This document shows, in pieces, positions 1 through 4,912 of a stretch of 5,212 nucleotides of DNA. Each line of letters begins with the position of its first letter. Within the stretch, counting starts at the first letter, position 1. Location of the stretch: assembly GCA_029098085.1 (NCBI GenBank), contig JAQXNQ010000205.1, positions 1 to 5,212 of the forward strand, in the 5' to 3' direction. A program made the translations under genes and the position numbers. A model generated the notes under the pieces. The model was not told the origin of the DNA, did no database searches, and was given only the letters and a program-made list of their open reading frames with translations. This stretch comes from Oscillospiraceae bacterium. GTDB lineage: Bacteria > Bacillota > Clostridia > Oscillospirales > Ruminococcaceae.

Positions 1-14
1 GATGTTCCCGTGCA

Positions 15-36
15 GCGGCTTCAGACTGTCGAAAAA
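15..36 (+). repeat. Outer terminal-repeat motif of the left copy
   Basis: The segment reads GCGGCTTCAG, then AC, then TGTCGA and AAAA. The inner end of the left copy (363-383, read on the minus strand) and both ends of the right copy (4863-4884 plus, 5177-5198 minus) carry related sequence with the core GCGGCTTCAG-NN-TGTCGA. In the right copy the two ends match at 19 of 22 positions. This suggests each copy is an element with inverted ends of about 20 bp. Calling it a transposon end is an inference; no flanking target duplication can be seen for this copy. Confidence 0.6.
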
Positions 37-77
37 GTGGTTTTCAAAAAAAGTTGCACAAAAAGCGAGAAAAGTGT

Positions 78-98
78 ATGCCCGCTGGAAGCGGGCAT
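78..98. repeat. Perfect 9-bp-stem hairpin in the left repeat
   Basis: ATGCCCGCT at 78-86 pairs with AGCGGGCAT at 90-98 across a GGA loop. The same hairpin is in the right copy with no change. It is one of at least six short palindromes in the repeat, which suggests a structured nucleic acid rather than a coding sequence. Confidence 0.75.
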
Positions 99-219
99 GG
101 GGTCTCTGAGGGGAATCTTGCGGCCTGCGGGCCGCGCTTTTGTCTTGATTGTCCGCGCCGGGCGCGGAGGAGCAGGATTTCGCGCTCTGCGGAAGGTTTG
201 ACCGAAGGTCATACCGAGG

Positions 220-259
220 CGACACGGGCTCTGCCAGACTAAGGCCGAAGGCCGTGTCG
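220..259. repeat. Nested stem structure in the left repeat
   Basis: CGACACGG at 220-227 can pair with CCGTGTCG at 252-259. Inside this outer 8-bp stem lies a smaller hairpin, GGCC-GAA-GGCC (243-253). Immediately upstream is TGACC-GAA-GGTCA (199-211), and downstream is CGATTTTTT-GA-AAAAAATCG (268-287). Two of the hairpins use the same GAA triloop. The arrangement is conserved in the right copy. Whether it folds as RNA or DNA is not known from sequence alone. Confidence 0.6.
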
Positions 260-298
260 AGGACTCGCGATTTTTTGAAAAAAATCGAGTAAAACTTT

Positions 299-333
299 AA
301 ATGCCTTGGCATTCTAACGATAGACAATCCCTT
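299..333. other. 35-bp segment present only beside the left repeat
   Basis: The two copies remain alignable beyond the 300-bp core: both continue with ATTTGTG, then a CTGTC block, then TTTATCGACACGCT (inner end, read on the plus strand at left). The left copy carries 35 extra bases between the core and ATTTGTG. The extra segment is flanked by the triplet TTA (297-299 and 332-334) and begins with a small palindrome, AATGCC-TT-GGCATT at 300-313. It is either an insertion with a 3-bp duplication at left or a microhomology deletion at right. Confidence 0.6.
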
Positions 334-362
334 ATTTGTGAAAGCTGTCAATTGTGTCCGAC

Positions 363-383
363 TTTATCGACACGCTGCGCCGC
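363..383 (-). repeat. Inner terminal-repeat motif of the left copy
   Basis: On the minus strand this reads GCGGC, GC, then AGCGTGTCGATAAA. The last 14 bases are identical to those at the inner end of the right copy (4871-4884), and the motif overlaps the base of the terminator-like hairpin. The match lies well inside the 300-bp core, so the homology between the two flanks reaches further than the near-perfect repeat. The segment 334-362 between is only partly alignable. Confidence 0.6.
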
Positions 384-404
384 CGCTTTCGGAAAAGCGG
401 CGGC
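379..404 (-). terminator. Terminator-like hairpin after the URO-D-like gene
   Basis: The bases 379-389 and 394-404 form a perfect 11-bp stem (GCCGCCGCTTT with AAAGCGGCGGC) around four bases. Read on the minus strand the loop is TCCG, a UNCG-type tetraloop. It starts 20 bases after the stop codon of the minus-strand gene. No uridine tract follows it, so it is not a textbook intrinsic terminator; it may protect the 3' end or need other sequence in the adjoining repeat to stop transcription. Confidence 0.6.
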
Positions 405-424
405 TATGAAACACAGCGCACAGA

Positions 425-1480
425 TTATTTGAAATCCTGACAGGCCTTGATGTAGGCGATGACGTTCTCCACCGGCACCTCCGGCTCCAGCAGATGGGTG
501 GGGCCGACAAAAAGTCCGCCGTGGTCACCGGCGATCTCCAGATTCTTGAAGACCTCCCGGCGTACCTCATCGGGGGTGCCGAAGGGCATGGTGGTCTGGG
601 TGCCGATGGTTCCGTGGAAGGAGAGCCGGTCGCCGAACTTCTCGTGAATCTCGGCGAAGTCCATGCATTCCGGCTGAACCGGATTCAGCACATCGATGCC
701 CGCGTCGATCAGATGGGGAATCATGGGGGTCACAAAGCCGCAGGAATGATAGAAGACAATGATGTCCGGCTTGATAGCCCGGGCTGCCTGAATGACCCTG
801 GTCAGACGGGGCTGAATCCAGGTGCAGTACAGGCTCTCGCTCATCATGATGCTGTGCTGCATGCCGATGTCATCGCCCAGGAACAACACATCGGCGCCGC
901 TGCGGGCAAAGCTCTCCGCCCGGAGAACCGATTCGGCAGTGACCCGGTCCAGCAGGGCCTCAGCGATGGGATCCTCCTCCATCATGTCCATCATCAGGTT
1001 TTCCATGCCGCGCATGTACCAGGCGGTCTCCCAGATGGTGCACTGCATGTTGCCGATGACCACCAGATCCTTGCGGTGGGCGTCCTCGGCAGCCTTCCGC
1101 TGCTCAGTGGGATCCGCGTCGGTGAAGTCGGGGAGGGGATAGGCCATCACCTGCTCCACACTGTCGAAGTTCTCCATGGGATGGTACATCTTGGTCATGT
1201 GGAAGGCGGCAGCGCTGCCCGGCTCATGGGCCACGCCGTACATATCAATCTCGGTGCCCTCCTTGAAGCCGTGATCGTAGTATTTCAGGAAGGTCTCCCG
1301 GGAAGCCACTTTGGGCTTCAGCCAGGGAATCCGCACCATGGTTTTCGGCACCTCAAAATCATGCTCCTGAACGTAAGCGTCGAATTTTTCCGCCAGGGAA
1401 GGGCACATGCTGAAATCCACCGGCATTTTTTCATACCCGGTGCGCCGGGCGATGGAAATAAAGTTTTCCAGATTGGTCAT
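425..1480 (-). CDS. Uroporphyrinogen decarboxylase (URO-D/MtaA) superfamily protein
   Basis: This encodes a 351-residue protein of the PF01208 superfamily, which includes haem-pathway HemE and the MtaA/MtbA corrinoid-dependent methyltransferases. An upstream ATG at 1576 would add 32 residues, but AGGAGG (1488-1493 on the complement) sits 7 nt before the ATG at 1480, so I chose 1480. Visible features are a G-N-M-Q-C-T-I-W-E segment at 143-151, G-D-D-I-G at 202-206, H245-S-C247-G, then N-P-V-Q-P near 266, F-H-G-T-I-G-T-Q at 288-295, G-T-P-D-E-V at 301-306 and P-T-H-L-L-E-P at 327-333. The H-x-C pair resembles the zinc ligands of MtaA-type enzymes; C272 could be a third ligand, but the spacing is uncertain. 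It lacks signs of being HemE itself and has no haem-pathway neighbours. Members of this branch are often annotated only by superfamily; the substrate is unknown. A methyl-transfer role is an inference. It is cytoplasmic, with no signal peptide or membrane segment. Confidence 0.88.
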   Translation of the reverse strand: MTNLENFISIARRTGYEKMPVDFSMCPSLAEKFDAYVQEHDFEVPKTMVRIPWLKPKVASRETFLKYYDHGFKEGTEIDMYGVAHEPGSAAAFHMTKMYHPMENFDSVEQVMAYPLPDFTDADPTEQRKAAEDAHRKDLVVIGNMQCTIWETAWYMRGMENLMMDMMEEDPIAEALLDRVTAESVLRAESFARSGADVLFLGDDIGMQHSIMMSESLYCTWIQPRLTRVIQAARAIKPDIIVFYHSCGFVTPMIPHLIDAGIDVLNPVQPECMDFAEIHEKFGDRLSFHGTIGTQTTMPFGTPDEVRREVFKNLEIAGDHGGLFVGPTHLLEPEVPVENVIAYIKACQDFK

Positions 1481-1487
1481 GGGAATG

Positions 1488-1493
1488 CCTCCT
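1488..1493 (-). promoter_or_regulatory. Ribosome binding site deciding the URO-D-like start
   Basis: A perfect AGGAGG on the minus strand lies 7 nt from the ATG at 1480. The alternative upstream ATG at 1576 lies upstream of the predicted -10 box (1554-1559), so it would not be within the mRNA if that promoter is right. Confidence 0.85.
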
Positions 1494-1518
1494 GTTTTGA
1501 TCGGCCTTGGTTTGATGT

Positions 1519-1538
1519 GTTTTTTGAGAAGAAAAAAC
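1519..1538 (-). other. Small A/T hairpin in the URO-D-like 5' leader
   Basis: On the minus strand GTTTTTT pairs with AAAAAAC around a six-base loop (CTTCTC), giving a weak 7-bp stem in the roughly 65-nt leader between the predicted start of transcription and the ribosome binding site. It could be chance in an A/T-rich leader. I see no riboswitch signature. Confidence 0.3.
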
Positions 1539-1553
1539 TGCTCATACAACTTC

Positions 1554-1582
1554 ATTATACTCCATCTTCTCTTCACGGAAAA
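1554..1582 (-). promoter_or_regulatory. Predicted promoter of the URO-D-like gene
   Basis: On the minus strand a perfect TATAAT (1554-1559 on the complement) lies 17 bp from a poor -35 box, TTTTCC (1577-1582). A consensus -10 with a weak -35 is what one expects for an activator-dependent promoter. Its -35 box touches the -35 of the opposite AraC-gene promoter, so a regulator bound here could affect both. Confidence 0.6.
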
Positions 1583-1600
1583 TGTAATTTGTGGTATTAT
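1572..1600 (+). promoter_or_regulatory. Predicted promoter of the AraC-family gene
   Basis: TTCACG (1572-1577) and TATTAT (1595-1600) are separated by 17 bp, with TGG just before the -10 giving an extended -10 element. The -35 overlaps the -35 of the divergent promoter by one base. Transcription would start near 1607, only about 25 nt before the regulator's start codon. Confidence 0.55.
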
Positions 1601-1615
1601 AGATGTAACAAATGG
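1582..1615 (+). promoter_or_regulatory. Candidate AraC-type operator (21-bp direct repeat)
   Basis: ATGTAA-N4-TGG occurs at 1582-1594 and again at 1603-1615, an exact 21-bp period (two helical turns) with nine fixed positions shared. AraC-family proteins such as AraC at araI bind direct half-sites spaced by about 21 bp; that is known of the family. The repeats cover the -10 and start point of the regulator's own promoter and abut the -35 of the divergent gene, which would fit autorepression and activation of the divergent gene. The assignment to this regulator is an inference. Confidence 0.45.
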
Positions 1616-1632
1616 GAAAAGGAGGATGCCTG

Positions 1633-2478
1633 ATGCAGGTGGAGGCGAGGTATTACCGGGATCACACCGTGCACCGGACCCTGCTGCAGAACCCGGAGGA
1701 CACGGCCAACAGTCTGATCTCCTGCGGCTTTCTGCGGAAGGAGGGGCGTTCCTGTGTCCAGCGGGATGAGCTGTTTCGCTATTACGGCGGTCTGTATGTG
1801 ATCAGCGGCACCGGCGTTTACATCGATGCTGAAACGGGAAGGCGCTGGCCCATCACCCCCGGCTGCGTGGTGCAGCGGATGCCCGGCGTGCGGCATCACA
1901 CCCTGGTGGACGAGGGCTCCGGCTGGCTGGAGTTTTATTTCTGTGCGGGGGCAAGGATTTTCGAGACCCTGACCGCCATGAAGGTGGTGACCGATGAGCC
2001 GGTCTTTTTTGCCGGGGAGAGCCGGGAGATCTTCAAGCGGCTGCTGGCCTATGAGGAACTGATGGAGCGGACGGACGATTTCCGCGCCCAGGAGCTGCTG
2101 CCGGAGTTTCAGCGGCTGCTGCTCTACCTGAACGGCTGCCGCCGGACGCCGGAGGAATCGGACGGGCTGCAGCGGGCCTGTGAGATGCTCCGGCAGAATT
2201 ATCAGGTGGGACTCTCTCTGGAGGAGATCGCCGAGGCCTGCGGTATCGGCTACGAATCCCTGCGCAAACAGTTCCGGCAGGCCTATGGCTGCTCCCTGTC
2301 CCAGTACCGGATTCAGCTGCGGATCAACGCCGGCAAAACCATGCTCCTTGACCGCCGGATGTCGGTGAAGGAGGTGGCGGCGGAACTGGGATACTGCGAT
2401 ACCTACGCCTTCTGCAACCAGTTCAAGCGGCAGGTGGGGGTGTCACCGGGGCGGTTTGTCTCGGATTGGGGAAAATGA
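1633..2478 (+). CDS. AraC-family transcriptional regulator
   Basis: This 281-residue protein has the usual layout of a sugar-responsive AraC/XylS regulator. The N-terminal part (about 40-115) looks like a cupin-type sensor: G-L-Y-V-I-S-G-T-G near 53-61 and P-G-V-R-H-H near 84-89. The C-terminal part holds two helix-turn-helix motifs: the first around 195-220 (L-E-E-I-A-E-A-C-G-I), the second around 244-274 (V-K-E-V-A-A-E-L-G-Y, ending V-G-V-S-P-G-R-F), the signature of the family. The start at 1633 follows AAGGAGG (1619-1625) with a 7-nt gap; an in-frame ATG at 1612 lies upstream of that site and is unlikely. It is cytoplasmic. It stands divergent from the URO-D-like gene and just upstream of the glycosidase gene, so it probably controls one or both. 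The effector is unknown; an alpha-galactoside or a derived sugar is a reasonable guess. Confidence 0.93.
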   Translation: MQVEARYYRDHTVHRTLLQNPEDTANSLISCGFLRKEGRSCVQRDELFRYYGGLYVISGTGVYIDAETGRRWPITPGCVVQRMPGVRHHTLVDEGSGWLEFYFCAGARIFETLTAMKVVTDEPVFFAGESREIFKRLLAYEELMERTDDFRAQELLPEFQRLLLYLNGCRRTPEESDGLQRACEMLRQNYQVGLSLEEIAEACGIGYESLRKQFRQAYGCSLSQYRIQLRINAGKTMLLDRRMSVKEVAAELGYCDTYAFCNQFKRQVGVSPGRFVSDWGK

Positions 2479-2481
2479 CGC

Positions 2482-2509
2482 TGGACTTTTTCGGGGAATG
2501 TGGTATACT
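2482..2509 (+). promoter_or_regulatory. Predicted promoter of the glycosidase gene
   Basis: TGGACT (2482-2487) and TATACT (2504-2509) are separated by 16 bp, with TGG before the -10 forming an extended -10. It lies in the 61-bp gap after the regulator's stop codon. The eight bases TGTGGTAT (2499-2506) are identical to those at 1590-1597 in the AraC-gene promoter. The glycosidase can thus be expressed apart from the regulator; there is no terminator between them, so read-through is also possible. Confidence 0.55.
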
Positions 2510-2539
2510 GGTGCCCAAAAGCGACAGGAGGAATCAGAC

Positions 2540-4297
2540 ATGCGATCCATGGGGTTTGCAAACGATGTGGAAATGTTGGCCAGCGAAGGCCTGAACGTGC
2601 AGGGCGCCGGCAGCGGAGAAGGAAATGTGCTCACATTCCGGTTTCAGTGGGAGGAGCAGTCCCGGGCGGCGGCGAAGGAACCCATGCTGGAGCTGCGCTG
2701 GAGTATTCCGGTGGTGGGGCTGCACTTTATGTGGCATCCGGCGGCAGGCTCTTCCAGAAAGCTGCGGGTGGACTGGATGGGGGATATTGCCACCATGACC
2801 GCCGTTTCGGCACCAGTCATGAGCTTTTACAGCGAGGACGGCGTCAATGCCTGCACCATTGCTCTGTCCGAAACCCAGAAGGAAGTCCGCTGGAATATGG
2901 GCGTCCACGAGGAGGACGGCACGCTGCTCTGCCGGATCCGGATTCCGCTGGACACCTTTACGGGCCGGGAAAGCTATACCGTTTCCCTTTGGCGGGACCG
3001 GAGCCCGGTGCGGTACGAGACCGCCATTGGCCGGGTGACCCGGTGGTGGGAGGAGGACTGCGGCCTTCGCCCTATGCCGGTGCCGGAGGCCGGACGCATG
3101 CCCATGTATTCCACCTGGTATTCTCTCCACCAGGATATTACTGACAGTAAAATCGAAGAGGACTGTGCGCTGGCGGCAGAGCTGGGGCTGGAATCGGTGC
3201 TGGTGGACGACGGCTGGCAGACCGATGATAACAGCCGTGGCTACGCTTTCTGCGGCGACTGGCAGGTGGCTTCCTCCAAGATTCCGGACATGGCTGCCCA
3301 TGTGGAGCGGGTACACCGGCTGGGGCTGAAGTACCTGGTCTGGTTCAGTGTGCCCTTTGTGGGCAGAAAATCAGCGGCCTGGCCGAGGTTTGAGGACAAG
3401 CTCCTCTGGTATGACGAGCGGCTGGAGGCCGGCGTGCTGGATCCCCGGTACCCCGAGGTGCGGGCCTATCTGAAGGAGACCTATCTGTCCCGGGTGGCAG
3501 AGTGGAACATTGACGGCCTGAAGCTGGACTTTATCGACCAGTTTTATGCCCGTCCCCAATCGGCAAAACCGAAGGAGGGCATGGATTTTTGCTGCGTGCA
3601 GGAGGCGGTGGACGTCATGATGACCGGGATCACCGACGCTCTGCGGCAGCGGAACCCGGATTTTCTCATCGAGTTCCGGCAGGGATATGTTGGCCCCAAT
3701 ATGCGCAAATACGGCAACCTGTTTCGGGTGGGAGACTGCCCCGATGATCTGATTTCCAACCGGGTGGGGATGGTGGATCTGCGGCTGCTCAGCGGCAGCA
3801 GCGCCGTCCACTCGGATATGCTCATGTGGCACCCGGAGGAAAGCTGCGAAAATGCGGCCATCCAGCTGGAGAACGTGCTCTTTGCCACCCTGCAGCTTTC
3901 GGTGCGGCCCGGCCTCCTGACCGAAGCCCAGCGGGAGATGGTCTGCTTCTGGATCCGCTTTATGAAGGAACACTGCGCACTGCTGCAGCAGGTGCCCATC
4001 CATGCGCTGTATCCGCAGATGCTGTATCCGCTGGTCTGGACGGCAGAGAGCGGTGAAGCAATCTACGCTCTGTACGCGGCGGAACTGGCCGTTGAGCCGG
4101 AGGAAGGTCTTTCACGGATCATCATCGTCAATGCCAACCACGGCAGCGAGCTGCTGCTGCGGCTGAGGGAACCGGGAACCTTCCGGGTGACGGTGCAGGA
4201 CTGCCGGGGACGGCTGGTCAGCAGCGGAGAGCAGGTACTGCAGGGCCTCTGCGCCATGGAGGTACCGGCGGGCGGTCTGGTGACGCTGGAGCGCTGA
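2540..4297 (+). CDS. GH36-type alpha-galactosidase-like glycoside hydrolase
   Basis: This 585-residue protein fits the GH36/melibiase group, which removes terminal alpha-galactosyl residues from oligosaccharides such as raffinose and melibiose by a retaining mechanism. It shows an N-terminal beta-rich domain (about 1-180), a TIM barrel (about 188-490) and a C-terminal beta domain (about 495-585). Key marks are D-D-G-W at 223-226 and D-G-L-K-L-D-F at 325-331. D330 in the K-x-D motif is the likely nucleophile, and G-D-C-P-D-D at 398-403 is the likely acid/base region, in place of the usual S-D-D-T-D type motif. H-S-D-M-L at 424-428 is unusual. There is no signal peptide, so it is probably cytoplasmic and acts on imported sugar. 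It is shorter than the common ~700-residue GH36 enzymes. The start at 2540 follows AGGAGG (2526-2531) by 8 nt; an ATG at 2456 inside the regulator gene has no such site. Raffinose-synthase-like or other alpha-glycosidase activity cannot be excluded. Confidence 0.85.
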   Translation: MRSMGFANDVEMLASEGLNVQGAGSGEGNVLTFRFQWEEQSRAAAKEPMLELRWSIPVVGLHFMWHPAAGSSRKLRVDWMGDIATMTAVSAPVMSFYSEDGVNACTIALSETQKEVRWNMGVHEEDGTLLCRIRIPLDTFTGRESYTVSLWRDRSPVRYETAIGRVTRWWEEDCGLRPMPVPEAGRMPMYSTWYSLHQDITDSKIEEDCALAAELGLESVLVDDGWQTDDNSRGYAFCGDWQVASSKIPDMAAHVERVHRLGLKYLVWFSVPFVGRKSAAWPRFEDKLLWYDERLEAGVLDPRYPEVRAYLKETYLSRVAEWNIDGLKLDFIDQFYARPQSAKPKEGMDFCCVQEAVDVMMTGITDALRQRNPDFLIEFRQGYVGPNMRKYGNLFRVGDCPDDLISNRVGMVDLRLLSGSSAVHSDMLMWHPEESCENAAIQLENVLFATLQLSVRPGLLTEAQREMVCFWIRFMKEHCALLQQVPIHALYPQMLYPLVWTAESGEAIYALYAAELAVEPEEGLSRIIIVNANHGSELLLRLREPGTFRVTVQDCRGRLVSSGEQVLQGLCAMEVPAGGLVTLER

Positions 4298-4311
4298 GGC
4301 GGAGGTGCCTG

Positions 4312-4833
4312 ATGGAAGTGAGAGCATGCGGCCCCGGCGATCTGGAAGAGACGGCGGCGCTTTATGACCGCGCTGTGCTGCACCTGACAAGGACGGTGAA
4401 CTACCCCAAATGGGAATACGGAGTTTACCCGTCATCCCAAAGCGTCCAAAAGGCTATTTCGGAGGGCGTCCAGTATCTGTGCACTGAAAACGGCACGGCA
4501 GTGGGGGCGTTTATCCTAAACGATGACCCTCAGGGGGCCTATGAGCGGGGAGACTGGCAGAGGGAGCTGCAAAGGGGCGAGTTTCTGGTGATTCACACGC
4601 TGGCTGTCGATCCGGACCGGCTGGGGCGGGGTGTGGGCCGCTTTATGGTGGAATGCTGCATCGCCCGGGCCCGGCAGCTGGGGTACCGGGCCATCCGGCT
4701 GGATGTGGTGCCGGACAATCTGCCCGCCCGGCGGCTGTACGAGGCCTGCGGCTTTTCCTTTGCGGGAGAGAAGGATCTGGAGCGGGGTCTGGAGGAGATT
4801 CCGGTCTTTGCGCTGTATGAGCTGAATCTGTAA
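4312..4833 (+). CDS. GNAT-family N-acetyltransferase
   Basis: This 173-residue protein is a GCN5-related acetyltransferase, which moves an acetyl group from acetyl-CoA to an amine. Motif A lies at about 92-131: I-H-T-L-A-V-D-P, then L104-G-R-G-V-G109 for the pyrophosphate loop of CoA. The first position of that loop is leucine where Q or R is usual. Motif B follows as D135-N-L-P-A-R-R-L-Y-E-A-C-G-F148, with N136 and Y143 in the expected places. The N-terminal half (about 25-90) is variable, as expected for the acceptor side. GGAGG (4301-4305) lies 6 nt before the ATG, and only 14 bp separate it from the glycosidase stop codon, so the two are very likely co-transcribed. The acceptor is not known: an amino sugar, a protein or a small-molecule amine are all possible. 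There is no membrane segment or signal peptide. Confidence 0.9.
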   Translation: MEVRACGPGDLEETAALYDRAVLHLTRTVNYPKWEYGVYPSSQSVQKAISEGVQYLCTENGTAVGAFILNDDPQGAYERGDWQRELQRGEFLVIHTLAVDPDRLGRGVGRFMVECCIARARQLGYRAIRLDVVPDNLPARRLYEACGFSFAGEKDLERGLEEIPVFALYELNL

Positions 4834-4834
4834 A

Positions 4835-4869
4835 AAGCCGCTGCACGGGAAAGCCCTGTGCGGCGGCTT
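4835..4869 (+). terminator. Terminator-like hairpin after the acetyltransferase gene
   Basis: AAGCCGCTGCACGGG (4835-4849) pairs with CCC (4854-4856) and GTGCGGCGGCTT (4858-4869) across an AAAG loop. The stem is 15 bp with one bulged T (4857) and one T-G pair (4842 with 4862). It starts one base after the stop codon. As at the other flank, no T tract follows. The right-hand arm runs straight into the inner end of the repeat element. Confidence 0.65.
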
Positions 4870-4884
4870 CAGCGTGTCGATAAA
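4863..4884 (+). repeat. Inner terminal-repeat motif of the right copy
   Basis: GCGGCTTCAG, CG, TGTCGA, TAAA. It matches the reverse complement of the outer end (5177-5198) at 19 of 22 positions, with differences only at the two central bases and one base after TGTCGA. The two thus form inverted ends of an element of about 336 bp. Confidence 0.6.
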
Positions 4885-4901
4885 CATAACGCTCATCGAC
4901 A
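4871..4901 (+). other. Two mutually exclusive short stems
   Basis: AGCGT (4871-4875) can pair with ACGCT (4889-4893), or TGTCGAT (4875-4881) can pair with ATCGACA (4895-4901). The stems share a base and interleave, so they cannot form together. They lie between the terminator-like hairpin and the 300-bp core. The left copy keeps TGTCGAT but not the partner arms. Function is unknown and the stems are short. Confidence 0.35.
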
Positions 4902-4912
4902 GATTGCACAAA

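Larger units (their letters stand above)
1..299. repeat. Left copy of a ~300-bp flanking inverted repeat
   Basis: This stretch is the reverse complement of 4913-5212. I compared the two base by base. They differ by one substitution (T at 265; the corresponding base at 4947 gives C) and by one base in a T run (four T at 138-141, five A at 5071-5075). It holds no credible gene: the short frames through it have no ribosome binding site, match no family I know, and are broken between the copies by the indel. It is dense in small perfect hairpins: 78-98 (9-bp stem), 120-135, 152-168, 199-211, 243-253 and 268-287. It lies downstream of the minus-strand URO-D-like gene. It may be a non-autonomous mobile or intergenic repeat; the family is not recognised. 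Confidence 0.95.

Noticed and set aside
10..212. Small open frames on both strands in the left repeat (and 4970-5203 in the right)
   Set aside because: No ribosome binding site, hairpin-rich sequence, and the one-base indel between the copies breaks the frame.
425..1480. Assignment as hemE, the haem-pathway uroporphyrinogen decarboxylase
   Set aside because: The superfamily fits, but the H-S-C motif, sequence pattern and sugar-type neighbours point to the MtaA-like or uncharacterised branch, not to haem synthesis.
1481..1632. A riboswitch in the divergent promoter region
   Set aside because: Leaders of about 25 and 65 nt are too short for known classes, and only a weak A/T hairpin is visible.
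494..1633. A 379-codon open frame on the plus strand opposite the URO-D-like gene
   Set aside because: It is the antisense shadow of a gene with clear family motifs, promoter and ribosome binding site. Its translation is low-complexity in G, H and V and matches nothing I know; such long antisense frames are common in GC-rich genes.
2534..3316. A 260-codon minus-strand frame within the glycosidase gene
   Set aside because: Antisense shadow; the plus strand holds the catalytic motifs of a known family.
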